DNA from: Kalaharituber pfeilii
Taxonomy: Eukaryota; Ascomycota; Pezizomycetes; Pezizales; Pezizaceae
NCBI GenBank assembly: GCA_015179045.1
Contig: WHUZ01000044.1
Coordinates: 461,734-525,733, forward strand
DNA length: 64,000 nucleotides
Direction of reading: 5' to 3'
Under the pieces are notes generated by a model, which worked only from the letters and a program-made list of their open reading frames with translations, did no database searches and was not told the origin of the DNA. The translations under genes and the position numbers were made by a program. Positions 41,308 through 52,359 of the stretch are shown here, piece by piece; the first letter of the stretch is position 1; every line of letters starts with the position of its first letter.

Positions 41308-41323
41308 ACAACACTCTTGGACC

Positions 41324-42489
41324 CGGAACCGATCATGGGATCAGACGGAGAAAAGGTAACGCCTCCAGCGAAGATGTAATTGTCTCTTATTAACTTAATA
41401 GACCACGTGGAAGTACAGGAAAACATGATCATGCTTATTAGAACTTCAGTACATACAGTAATCCGTCATTCCGAAAAAGCAAGCGGCGGGTATTTGAGGA
41501 GCACCCTGTAAAAGCTACGTGAGTCATTGCCACATGCTGGTATGTGCCTCCGTTGCTTTACTTATTTGCTTTCACCATTTTGGTCGATATTTCAATTCGT
41601 GGCTGGGCGAAATCGCAACTTAGCCAGGGTAGCAGTGCAGGGGTAGTTACCCAAATTGGAATGAGCATGATCCAGTAACATAGCTGATTTTATGATGCGA
41701 TTAAGTATGGATCTATGTATTCTCACCCTCAAGCGTAGCCAGAGTGCTTGTAATTTTGAAACTAGGTGCAACAACGTTGCAACCCATGGTTGGCGTGGGT
41801 TGAACTTTGAATTTTTTTTGAGGTGCAAACGGACCAGGGTTTCGTTCCCAACGGGTTGGAAAGGGCCATTTCCCCACCACCCGCACCCCAAACACTACCG
41901 CTTGTCTTTGAAACCCCTCCCCCTGCCTTCGGATAAAAGCAAAACGTCGATCTGCTCATTATCAAGGCAACCTGGTTTCTAACAAGGTGAAATTAGGCAA
42001 GCACGTATTGACCAAAATAGGTAAGCGTATGACCAGCACACCTCCAACCACACTGGCAATTGTCTACCTGCACAACCTATAGTTTTTTCAAGCTGCCCTG
42101 CTATGGGCGAACAGCTACTCCATCCAAGCGGGGCTACGTGGTTGCCTTCTTTTTATAAAAGCAGAAAATTCATCTTGACCTTTTCTGCACTCACAAGTTT
42201 TCGCACAACGCAGCAGATAAGATAACATGATGGCGCCAGTGGGTTATTCGACATTGGGGCAGTCTTGGTAAATCGGGGTAAGCTGGGATGTAGTCGGCTT
42301 GCGGAAACATCAGTGTCGAGAGCAATGATAGCCCATCTTCTAGGTCCCCGAGCTCCCACAATCGTTTTTCACACTTTCCGCATCTTCTCGGCGTTCGTGA
42401 CCTCTCAGCTTTTCTGGATACCGCTGGTGAGGTTTCTGGACTAGCTGTTTGTGTGTGTGCCAGCACAATCGGCAGCTGGCCGCAAGGAT
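41324..42489. other. No gene seen; degenerate A tail at 42093-42145
   Basis: 42093-42145 reads GCCCTGCTATGGGCGAACAG, AAGCGGGGCTACGTGG without poly(A). No host gene is supported. Confidence 0.45.
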
Positions 42490-42568
42490 GGCTCGCTCAT
42501 TCAAAAAGTATTGGAACGGCTGACTGGCGCATAATTAGTTAGCCGTTCCAATACTTTCTAAACGAGCC
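42490..42568. repeat. 79 bp palindromic element
   Basis: GGCTCG..., AAAAGTATTGGAACGGCT pairs with AGCCGTTCCAATACTTT..., CGAGCC around a 15 nt centre. It looks like a minimal MITE; no clear target duplication. Confidence 0.6.
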
Positions 42569-42937
42569 AGTACTCCTTCCACCCAACTAGATTTTGTAGT
42601 CTACTTCGACATGACTGTCTTGAGTCCAAGATCTCTTCCATTTCCCACTCATCCTTACCATGGATAACGACACGCGTTAACTTGCCCCACAGATTTATAC
42701 TCCCCTGCACCCACCAAGTGATTATAAGTAATAGGCATAGAGGAATTGATAAAAAAAAAAAAAAAACGAGATGAAAAAAGAGAACATGAGATTAGTCCAA
42801 GGGGTAGTTTCTATTGCCCGGAAAAGACAGCTCTGCGAAAAGGTATTGAAAGGGTACGTGGTGGTGATTCGGCAAGGGGATGAAGCGTTTGAATCAGGCG
42901 CTGAAGGGGTGGTGGGATGGATCCGACAAACTGCTAC
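42569..42937. other. No gene seen
   Basis: Poly(A) at 42751-42766 without a recognisable tail. No gene. Confidence 0.4.
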
Positions 42938-42950
42938 TGCTGCTAGAGGA

Positions 42951-43269
42951 TTTTTTTTTTTTTTTTTTTTTTAAATCGCATAACCCCGCTTGCAGCGCCA
43001 AGCCATGGCAGGGTCCATGGGCAAGCCCTCGAAGCCTGGAGACAGGCTTAACACACAAAGAAATTTCTATCTACTTCTAAAAACCTGATTCCGGAAACCT
43101 CCGGAAGGTCCTTCCGGTTTCTGCCTCAGGGAGGCTCCACTATATATCTCCCCCTCTCCCCCCTCCCCTCTTCTCCACACTTTCGCATCCCGGCAAGCAA
43201 ACTTCCCCGGCAAGCAAACTTCCCCGACGGCAAATTTCGCAGTTTCCTCCACACCTTCGCAACCTGCGA
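42951..43269 (-). mobile_element. A-tailed SINE S2, 319 bp, with TSD
   Basis: TSD TGCTGCTAGAGGA at 42938-42950 and 43270-43282. Same body as S1 on the other strand, with the palindrome CCGGAAGGACCTTCCGG and the TATATA block. It has a direct 20 bp duplication (GGCAAGCAAACTTCCCC repeated at 43194-43233) that S1 lacks. Confidence 0.92.
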
Positions 43270-43474
43270 TGCTGCTAGAGGAGGGGTGCGGTTGAGAGGT
43301 AGTTGGGGAAACTGTGAAACGCTGTCGCTACTGCTGTTCTGAATTTGCGCTTTCATTTTAATTTTGAGGCTGTTTAAGAGGCTGTTGGAATGGGCGTGAG
43401 AGAAGGTCGGACGGAGTGGTCGCAAGGAGGTAGGAGCAGCTGTCCGAAGCAGGTACAAGGTTGGCGAAACTAGG

Positions 43475-44200
43475 CGGAGCCCCTGGACCGAAGCCCTCCG
43501 CCTATGGTCGGCCCCCCACTCGAAGTACCTACAGAACGAAAGAAAAAACAAAAATACTATCGCCGTGCCTTCCCTTGCGAATCAGCATGATCGCCATAGA
43601 GCCATATCCATCATCTCCGGCACAATTACCCCTCCTTCTTTTTCTTCCCCCCAACCTTCTTCCCTCTACCCAAGTCATGTAGAAATGAGTCGAGCCATCT
43701 CCCTGATAGCCTCACCACCAGTTTTTGACTGTCTGATAACCCCCCCCAAGGTGTACTACACTCGAACACTAAGAGTCTCCTTCTCCCTCTCCTTGCTGAC
43801 CATCTAGCTACCATGATTTTCCCCATCCAGGGATTTTGCGCTTTCCATCCACTCCCTGACCTTCCCCAACTTCCTTCGTGTTGCCATCCCATGCACAACA
43901 AATTTTTGTCTTGCCTGCGGAAATTGTTGTGGCAGGTGTTCCCAACCGGTGTCGTTCACACTGTTCCTTTTACTTCCTTTGTCATTAGGAATTTCTTACC
44001 CGACCCCTTCATACTTCGCTTTCGCGGAGGGTTGGTGCTTCATGGAGTTTTCTTCCCTGCTTTTCTGGTAGTCTGGAGAGTGCTGAAGTTTGCTTAGGGG
44101 CGTTGTGGGATATTTGGGGAGATGAATGCGGGGAACGCGGGGTAGTGCCTCTTGGGCTGCTCCTTAGAAAATAAAGCCGCCTACATCTTTTTGTACAAGA
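43475..44200 (-). mobile_element. ORF1 remnant, A-type 3'UTR, reverse strand
   Basis: The reverse strand carries FVVHGMATRRKLGKVREWME and following decayed frames, matching the conserved ORF1 C-terminal domain, then a 3'UTR piece with GGTCCAGGGGC near 43478. ORF1 is again directly followed by the A-type 3'UTR. Several frameshifts. Confidence 0.6.
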
Positions 44201-45254
44201 GTTACTTGGCAGTAAAGTCCTTCCACATGCTGCGCCAGGCAATCGCTTACATGCACCTATGCACCGACAACCATCTGGCCCTACTAGCTACTGGCCACGA
44301 AAACGCTCATTTTTATTTACCTTCCCATGTCCTCCACATCGCACTCATCTCCTCAATCATGCTCTCCGTTCCTCTAGTTTCAGACTTGTGCTACAGCAGG
44401 CTTGGATCTGAGGCTCTTGGCAGTTGCTTTCAATATTATGTACAAAAGAAAAGAAAAAGGATATTATTCAAGAAAAGCAAAGCGTTGAACCAATAACCCT
44501 CCGAAATTCACAAAGGTACAATAAACTAAACGAAAATGAAAATTAAAGAACTGAACCATTTTACTGCTAAGAAAGGACCAGAGGGAGGTTTATTAGAAAC
44601 GGAGTCGCCAATGAATTTCCTTGCAAACTTCGCAGAAGTAAGCGAAAAAATAAAAAGAAATTTCTTTTTTCTCTACTTGCGAGATCTCTCACCTCTAAAA
44701 TAAGAAAATGTAAGAGATCGTATACTGTATACGACGGTGAAGCAGGTCGCGATGCAGAAGCTGCTCACCAAATTTTGCAGAATAGAGAGTTTAATTTATT
44801 TCCCCTATTGTCCTAATGATATGGCATTTTAGATACTTTTCTCCACTTGTTCTAGGTACTTTAATAGTGCAAGAGTGGGCTATTTATTGGGTCTTCAAAT
44901 TAAGAGATAATTTTTTTTTTTTTTTTTATATCACATGACCCCGCTTGTAGCTGTTCGCCATGGCAGGGCATTAAGAGATAATGATGAAGGTGATTTTATT
45001 GACTTGAGCAGCATTACAGCAAAATCCACAAGGTTGCACTCCCTGGCAATGTCCTTATCACCATTCAGGAGTGCTAAAAAGTTGTAGTTGTGTTAGCGAA
45101 AGGTGTAGATAATTTTGCATGCAATAATAATAGGTGCATAAAGTACTTGTCTTTGTAATGGTGCTGGTGCGTGATGTGCTGACAAATTTGAGAATCGGGG
45201 AATCTGGCAGAATCTGGACTAGGATCTGGGTCTGTGTATCTGCGCCCATGGGAA
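44201..45254. other. No host gene supported
   Basis: An open frame at 44152-44496 has no recognisable motif. The tail-only element A8 lies at 44912-44969. Confidence 0.4.
44912..44969 (-). mobile_element. Tail-only retroposon A8
   Basis: Poly(T), ATATCACATGACCCCGCTTG, TAGCTGTTCGCCATGGCAGG. TSD ATTAAGAGATAAT at 44899-44911 and 44970-44982. Confidence 0.95.
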
Positions 45255-45556
45255 GTCATCCATTGTCAATTCAAGCTTTTTTCTTTTTGATTACGGAATA
45301 GCTGCCCGTATACGTTCCGAAAGATTTCCTTACTACTGTACTTACGTATGTGATCTATGCTCTAGTCTCGAGTTAGACGCGGGAAAATGGCGCGTGCGCA
45401 GCCAATTTGCGACTGTGTGAGGCTTGGCGGCAATTTAAAATACATTCTATGGGGCTGGCAGCTTAGTACCAACACCAAAGTAAGGGGGTGACAAATCATA
45501 TATCCACAACACCACAACTACGGATCTTGAATTTTGAATCTTGTAAATCTATAGTA

Positions 45557-46027
45557 GGGGTTGTCACTGACTTACTGGGAATGGCTACCAGAAAGTACCA
45601 CTACTAACTGAGGCGCTTTTAGTGCCTTGGCCCCTTCGTTCATTGGTCTGTTGGCTAGTAGTCTCCAGTACCAACGTAACGCCTGTTACCACTCAAATTT
45701 GACTGGTAGTGGGCTCTTCTGGTAAGTAGTGCTCAGTTAGTAGCCTACTTTGCTGCATACACCCACATTTTATTTCGTACCATATGCATCACCCGCGTAT
45801 TCACATCCCGATCACGTCAACATTGAGATGCATCTACAAACACAAATAATGCATACATATCCTCTTTATAGGTTCATCACGCGTTAATTAAGAATCATAA
45901 GCATCATGATAGCTTTTACATTGTTTCGCTTCTGAGCTCTTGTTGTATTACAGCTCTTTGACTTAGATGGGGCGTATTTTCTCTGGTACCTTCTGGTAGT
46001 CATTCTCAGTTGTTCAGTGACAACCAC
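45557..46027. mobile_element. MITE-E2, 471 bp, TAGTA-flanked
   Basis: Inverted ends GGGGTTGTCACTGACTTACT and complement GTGGTTGTCACTGAACAACT. TAGTA at 45552-45556 and 46028-46032. Shares blocks with MITE-E1 (TGACTGGTA, GCCTTGGCCCCTTCG/GGGGCCAAGG). It is absent from the left arm of the inverted duplication. Confidence 0.85.
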
Positions 46028-46562
46028 TAGTATTTGCTATTGTATTTGCTATTGCGAACAATTCTACGAGATTACAGAAAAATAATAAAAAAAAACTGCA
46101 CATGTGGATAGGAAAATAAAAGGGGACATTCTGTATGATTCCAATAGCTGAGTAATGCATGCATATTATGCATTTTTGGATGCATAGAATGCAATAAATA
46201 CTATGTTAACACATAAGTGCAAGGGGCTTGGCATGAGACTAAGCGAAAAAAGACTGCTAACTAATGGTGGAGCAAAATGTTTTACCAACCCACTGGATAA
46301 GATTACCGGTAAGCCTAAATGAATGAAGTTTGGTCTCATGCCAAGGCCGACTTCCACTTTTCATGAAAATCTTTTGCCACACAGCCACCTAGATCCATTT
46401 TTCCATCTCTGAAGGCCCCATCGACTTTCGCTCAATTAACTGAAGAAACCCGTCCGCATCTATGTCCCCTGCATCGACCACATCCCGATACTCACACGTT
46501 AGCATTCCAATCCACTACCTTCCTTACCGACTGGGAAAAAGCACTAGCTAACTGGTGGAATA

Positions 46563-46620
46563 TCGCCATAGCCCCCAGGGCGGCAAGCGATTAATGATAT
46601 ACATATATAAAAAAAAAGAA
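46563..46620 (+). mobile_element. Tail-only retroposon B7
   Basis: TCGCCATAGCCCCCAGGGCG, GCAAGCGATTAATGATATAC and an A-rich end. The flanks TAACTGGTGGAATA and TAACTGGGGAATA form the TSD. The left arm of the inverted duplication has the empty site (near 39850-39880, complement). Confidence 0.92.
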
Positions 46621-47115
46621 TAACTGGGGAATAGTCCTATGTCTACAAATAGGTTGGTATATGCAAGGTCGTCACACATATCGCGACTACTGGTTGCGAG
46701 GTGCAAGAAAGATTGTTTAATTAACTAACTACAATAGAAACGCGCTGTATCAAGTTAATCCCATTACCAAAGAGGTCAAAGCTCCCACAGACAGCATTAA
46801 TATTCTCAGCAATCGAGGGAATCAACCAGCTTGCTGTCCCCGCAACCTTCTTTATCAGCTTCGAGCTGTTTACCACCCATTCTTTCCAAATATTCTCAGC
46901 CATGCCGTTTCAAACGGGGGCCTCCTTCTTTGATCCTTCTTCCTCTCTTGATGCCAGATTCATCCCGCTAAAAACCAACATTTGACCAGTTTCTCTCATA
47001 CTTCTTTCAGCCACCTTTGGCCTATAGGCTCATTGCCATATCGACCTTCGCGAGTGCTTTAATAGCTGACGGGAATTTTATGCCCTTACACAACAAGGAG
47101 CTCGCTACACTTCAG

Positions 47116-48059
47116 TCAGATTTTGTTTTTCAACTTAACACGAACAGTGATTGTCTTAGACATACGTACTCTTTGCCTTTTACGGCGTATATGGGCGGCT
47201 GTGCAGATCGTCTCAGGTGCCAGAAACTTGACAATATATTCAGCTGGAGCTGGAGCTGGTACGAATGTATGTACCACCGAAGGAGTATAAGGAATCCAGA
47301 TTACTTCAGGAGCTGGAGTGGAATCGGCCTGAGACCCCTCACAATTGTTCGTCTTCTGCAGTTGCCGAATCAGCAATGGCCAGTGCATGGGAAGTGGCTT
47401 AGTCAGGGAGTATGGATACCTCCTCACCAACAGGAGCACAGCAGCTTTCTGCAGGCATAGGACAACCGTCACGGACAATATCTGTGGCAACCTGTTGCAC
47501 ATTGGACATCGTGATTGCATTGTAAGCATTGGTGCTCGGGGCTAGATTCCAAATCTGACTGGTCCATGAGTTCGATGGAGTATTCTGGTGTTGGATTTGT
47601 TCCATGGAGGGATTCTGTAGATACAGAGGAGTACTGGCTTCAGCAACCACAGCAATATCGCCAGCGGAGAGATGGCTATGGACAAAAGGACCCACATCAT
47701 ATATATAACTAGTATGTCCATTCCAAGTGTTCATGTCAGTCATGCAGCTGGTGTCCAGAGATTGATGGCCTACGAAATAACTTTGATCGGCAGATGTTGG
47801 GTCAGTATGTAAGGACGGTGAGATGGAGAGGGCGTCTTGCAATTCCGATATATCGGTGCCGGGCTCCTGGCTATAATCCCTTATTAGAAAATTTTTTATT
47901 GTTATCCACAGCCATGCTGAATGACACTCACCAGTTGAGATTAAACTGTTTTAACAATTCCTCCTCTGCCAGGTAGGTGGTCCAGTCATTCATGTCATTG
48001 AGAAGGTGCTGATAAGTGTTTTCTTCCGGAGCCTCATAAGATTCAAACTCGCGATCCAT
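47116..48059 (-). pseudogene. Family P gene 4, internal deletion
   Basis: Exon 1 is 48059-47932 (MDREFESYEAPEENTYQHLL), intron 1 is 47931-47871 (61 nt, same position as copy 3), exon 2 runs from 47870, and exon 3 is 47355-47116 (VIWIPYTPSVVHTFVPAPAP, KRQRVRMSKTI). About 200 bp at the end of exon 2 and the start of intron 2 of copy 3 are missing: after PAESCCAP the frame runs into GEEVSILPD and a stop. A new donor (GTGAGG) near the joint could still splice to exon 3, but not in phase as far as I can see. Probably non-functional. Confidence 0.65.
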
Positions 48060-48755
48060 AGATTACTGTCTATATCCTCAATAGGTACCAGGGGGTTGGA
48101 TAAGCCGGCTAGAGTATGCTGTTGGCTTTCAAGACAGTGTGCAGACTTGTAAGGAGGCAAATGAGATGGTGGCCTGCTGGATGGAAGAGAGCCTGCGTAC
48201 TGGGGATGGAGGGCCCCGGGGATTGAGGCGTTTGGCCTGTAATGTACTGAAAGAGGGTGAGGCGGATAGGGTCAAAGAGGTTGTGGTTGTGGCTAATGCC
48301 TTGCGTGAAAAGGAGAAAGATGAGGAGGAACGTGAAGCTTTGCGGTACCAGATGAGAAATCAGATGCTAGATTCAGAAATTTGTGGAGCCCCTGCGGGAA
48401 GGGAGTGGAGGAAGATGTTGTGGTTTTATTATGTGAGCACTGAACCAGAAAAGAAAGAGGAGGAGTATTTCGGCGTTATCCTTGGCTAGTGGGCAGAAGT
48501 CGGCAGCACTTCGAACTGAGTAGGAATCACTCCGAATGTCGCTGTTGTGTATTCGACCTCAATTGCGAGAAAGAGCTCTCTCTCAAGAACTGGCTTGCTG
48601 GAGTGAGGGGAGGCGCCAGAGAGCAGGCGGGGCCCAGTTGAATATCTAACAAGTCCATTTCTTGCCATGCAGCAACCCCACTAGCCTGGGGGTTGCCAAA
48701 ACGGGCACAATAGCAGATCGCGATGGAGGATGGGTGGTGTGCGTGCATCTTAGCC

Positions 48756-49842
48756 GCTTGAGGCGATCGCCGTAAAGTCTGACTAGCAGGGATTCTCCAA
48801 GGTCCAAACAACCTCGCCATAGCCCGTTGGGCGGCATGCGAGTATTGAAATAAAAAAAAAAAAAAAAAAAAACGTCCAAACAAAAAAAGACAAGCACAAC
48901 GACAGATGTGGCCAATATCGGCCTCCACAACGCCGTCTGCACGGCCACCTGACCAGAGTGTGGTGTTGATGGCCCAAAAGACCTTCCGCAATGCCGTCTA
49001 GACGGCCGCTTCACCAGAGTGTGGTGTAGATGGCCGAAAGACCTTCCGCAAAATTCTTAACCGACACGGATCAGAAAAAGAGGAGTGTTGCATTCTTCAA
49101 CCACGTGGACAAAGTAACTTTCCCTATAGTACAAAGAAATTGTGCATAAATCGAAAGGAAAATTAATTTTTATGTAATTAATTATTGTGTACTTATGGGG
49201 CAGACTATATGCAGGTGGTACTGTGCACAATACCTACACATTGATTTCACCACCGCCAAGATGTGTTAGTGAGGGGAGCCATAACGGAGACGGTTTCTGT
49301 AGCCCTCATAGAGAAGTCAAGAATTAATGAGAGCAGCAGCACTCTCGAAGTGACCATGCGGCGGGAGTTGCCGAAACAGTTTTGCGCCGAGCAGGCATCC
49401 GGATCCAGGTTAGCTTACGCTCACTTCGCAGGGCTGTAACTTAAGTTAATACCCTGTAATGTGGTACAAGGACAATCTCCTACACGGACACTGCTGCCTA
49501 GAATCGTTTTTTCAGAGGTTGAGCCAAGCTGAAAATTAGTCAGCAGAGAAACTATAACAGTCATCCTGATGCTGGCTTGATTGTTCTAAATTTGGAAAAA
49601 AAAAATTTATCCTGACTTTGTATCCATCTTATATAGTACTGAGTTACATCCCTCTTGGCGTACACCGAACCCCTATCAAAAAAGACCTTGGCGACAACCG
49701 CGAATGCCATCTATTATAGTACTGAGTTACGAGAGAATGCCCGCTCGCTACGCTCGCAATGGGGGCAGAGCATGTAGGGGGAGCTGAGGCAGAGCTTGCA
49801 ACCGGGGTTAGGGGCTCTGCAGTGCTGTCATGAAGTAGCAAA
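48756..49842. other. No gene seen
   Basis: 48756-48795 and 48885-49060 belong to a dispersed repeat; 48812-48873 is the tail-only element B8. 49655-49700 (CTCTTGGCGTACACCGAACC) is related to 52053-52135. No gene. Confidence 0.4.
48812..48873 (+). mobile_element. Tail-only retroposon B8
   Basis: CCTCGCCATAGCCCGTTGGG, CGGCATGCGAGTATTGAAAT and poly(A). TSD GTCCAAACAA at 48802-48811 and 48874-48883. Confidence 0.95.
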
Positions 49843-50037
49843 CCCTTCACACAGGAGTTTCCACGGATCTCTACTTGTATCTGGTATTGTCATTGTTGTT
49901 ATTCTCACTTCCCCTTCACATAGGAGTTTCTGGAGATTTCTACTTTTATATCTAACTTTCCTTTTATTTCATATGTAACTAAACATCGCCATAGCCCGGA
50001 GGGCGGCATGCGATTAACGATATATAAAAAAAAAAAA
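49843..50037 (+). mobile_element. LINE-B 3' end, 195 bp, with TSD
   Basis: TSD ATGAAGTAGCAAA at 49830-49842 and 50038-50050. 3'UTR with a repeated CCCTTCACACAGGAGTTTC-like block, B tail (ACATCGCCATAGCCCGGAGG) and poly(A). Same subfamily as 1960-2122. Confidence 0.95.
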
Positions 50038-50165
50038 ATGAAGTAGCAAATGGCACCATCGTGACTGCGAGAATCTTTTCTGGTGAGTTTGAGCATACTC
50101 TTTCAGCCGCTTGCACATATGCTCCCTGAGAGACCCCACTCGCTTCGCTCGGGGGTCTATACAAC

Positions 50166-50262
50166 TGCTAGGGGGGGTGGCGCACCTAGGGAAGTGACGC
50201 GCCTAGAGAAGTGACGCGCCTAGGAGGTGACGCGCCTAGGGTGATGCACCCCAGGGGGTGCC
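50166..50262. repeat. Short tandem repeat, 14-16 bp unit
   Basis: Unit like GAAGTGACGCGCCTAG, about five imperfect copies, bounded by GGGGGGGTGGCGCACC and GGTGATGCACCCC. Confidence 0.7.
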
Positions 50263-50356
50263 ATCAAGAGGAGAAAAACTGACAGAGGTGTACACTTAAC
50301 ACCGAAGGATAGCACTGTATTATCAAGACCCGCACCTTTAAAATTGGTCTCTACTA

Positions 50357-50683
50357 CAGTCTAACCTTGCTATACCGGACGCCCTAACACCACCGGACCG
50401 GACAAAAACCTCCAGACCCTGTCTCCATACAAATAATATTTGCTATACCGGACACACTAATACTAATACATCTTAGACTACTCCACTTTACCACTTAGAC
50501 TGGTTGTTTACCACTCTGCTGCCGTCAATGCTAACTACCACTACTGCTGCCGTTACTGCTGCCATTACTGCTGTCACCGCTACTGCTATCACTTGCTACC
50601 GATGCTGCCACCACTGCTGCCACTACTGCTGCTGCCACTGCTGTCACCATTGCTGCTACCACTGCTGTCGCTGCTGCTGCTGG

Positions 50684-50721
<38 letters not shown>

Positions 50722-51161
50722 ATAACCCCGCTTGTAGCACTTGGCCATGGCAGGGTCCCTGGGCAAGCCCTCATAGCCCGGAGACAGGCTAATGCTGCTG
50801 GAAGGCTGGAACATTGTTGTAGAGTTTGCTGCTTCTTTGGTGTGAATTGATGGGCTTTTAGAGAAACAGTCAGCGTGACGGCGTAGCATGTTTTGGCTCT
50901 AGTCAATGCTTGCATATTTGATGCTCCCCAAGAGCTTGTAAGGCTCGACCTCTTCTAGGCGGTGAGAGCGATGCATGTTGAATAGACTTTGATTGAGTTA
51001 ATGTTTGCTGCACTTGTTTATTTCCTACTCCAGTAATTTCTATACATATTTTTGCCACCTCTTTTTTACATTTGCGAAGCATTTTATTCTATACCGGAAC
51101 CTTGCTATAGCAGACAAAAAGTGCGAGATTTTTACTCGTCCGGTATAGCAAGGTTAGACTG
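50357..51161. mobile_element. Pogo-like non-autonomous element, 805 bp
   Basis: Terminal inverted repeats CAGTCTAACCTTGCTATACC, continuing GGAC, with TA on each side (50355-50356, 51162-51163). The TATACCGGAC-type ends are typical of pogo/Tigger/Fot1 elements. No transposase. The interior has a CTG/CCACTG microsatellite (50516-50680) and a SINE fragment. Confidence 0.85.
50686..50792 (-). mobile_element. 5'-truncated SINE S3, 107 bp, with TSD
   Basis: Poly(T), A-type tail (CACATAACCCCGCTTGTAGC, ACTTGGCCATGGCAGGGTCC) and the CAAGCCCTCATAGCCCGGAG segment of S1/S2. TSD TGCTGCTGGAA at 50675-50685 and 50793-50803. Confidence 0.93.
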
Positions 51162-51344
51162 TATCCTTAGGTGTCATATTCCTATCTGGATACTCGCATT
51201 CCTCCGCCGCAGTTATATTTACAACAACTGTATCTGTCAACTTTATCTAATGAACTACTCTAACTATAGCTAAAATCCCACCACCACGCTCACTATCTCT
51301 TCTGAGCTTTCAACTTTCCCAGTTGCCCACCCATCAACTACACC

Positions 51345-51640
51345 TTGCTGAATCACTTGCTGAATCGCCCGCTGAATGGCCTGCTGAATCACTTGTTGAA
51401 TTGGCTTCTGAATGTCCTGAATCCGCTGCTGAATCCCCTGCTCAAGTGCTTGCTGAATCCCCCGCTAAAGTGCTTGCTGAATCCCCTACCGAATGACTTG
51501 CCGAATCGCTTGTAGAACTACATGCTGAACTTGTTTGTTGAACTTTCTAACTCATCTGCTAAGCTGCTAGTTAGCTCACATAATGAATTGCTTGCTGAAC
51601 CCTTTACTGAATCGTATAGTGCATTCTCACTTACCTATTA
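51345..51640. repeat. Tandem repeat of a 12 nt GCTTGCTGAATC-like unit
   Basis: About 20 imperfect units (GCTTGCTGAATC, CCCGCTGAATGG and so on). The period is a multiple of three. On the reverse strand it reads as DSASDSAG-type or IQQAIQ-type repeats in different frames, each interrupted by stops, so a dead repeat-protein exon is possible but not shown. Confidence 0.65.
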
Positions 51641-52359
51641 GGCTATCCACCATAGCATTCAAGTTCCTCAAGTAGCAAGTTTAGTAGAGTACAACCCGAT
51701 AACCTATAATTTTTTCAGTATTAATATAGTAGTGCCAATGGAATAAAAGTGACTCTTACCTTTGCATTGTCAAGTTGCGGAGTTGTAAAGGAGTGAAGGT
51801 GAGGAGGTAGTTTTAAGATAGATTTATTCTTAATTCAGGAGAATATCATAGAAGTCAAGCTATCTTTATTTTGATTAGTTTGATAGGACGACTTACTCAA
51901 GTTGATAGAGATTTGCACAGTTTTATTAAAAGCGCTGATCAGAAGCTACTTGTAGAGGTCATAGCTACAAAGTATAGACATCTATTGGCCCGATAAGAGA
52001 GGAGGCCCAAGTTATTCTCGAAAACTTTTATCTCAGTACTATATAGACATTCCTCTTGGCGTCCACCTAACCCCTGTTAAAAAAGATCTTGGCAACGACC
52101 TTGGCGTCTACCTAACCCCTAAAAAAAAAAAGACCTGTAAAATGTTCACATACTCCTAAACCTCAACATACCCCTGAACCTTCGTCATAAGGCACATATT
52201 AATGTGGAATATGCCAGACGCCCGACAATACCTATATCAAGAGTTTCCATCACATTTCGTATGAAATCAACCTTCATGGAAAGGGACACCATGACAATGA
52301 GGAGTTGCAATTGGCCGTATCTATCACTGCAATACCTTTATGTGAAATGTTCATATTCT
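51641..52359. other. No gene seen
   Basis: AT-rich. 52053-52135 has two copies of GGCGTCCACCTAACCCCT followed by A runs, related to 49655-49700. No gene. Confidence 0.4.

Larger units (their letters stand above)
45255..48755 (-). repeat. Right arm of the large inverted duplication
   Basis: Inverted copy of 37495-40300. It is longer because of MITE-E2 (45557-46027) and B7 (46563-46620). The inner ends of both arms share AAAAAGCTTGAATTGACAAT and then diverge. Confidence 0.85.

Noticed and set aside
48139..48489. Open frame of 116 codons, charged, beside family P copy 4
   Set aside because: It lies antisense to the leader region of the inverted duplication, and in the other arm (37800-38150) I could not confirm the frame. 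It may be real, but there is no support.
50504..50740. ORFs in both strands over the CTG/poly(T) stretch
   Set aside because: They are microsatellite and poly(T) translated; no conserved domain.
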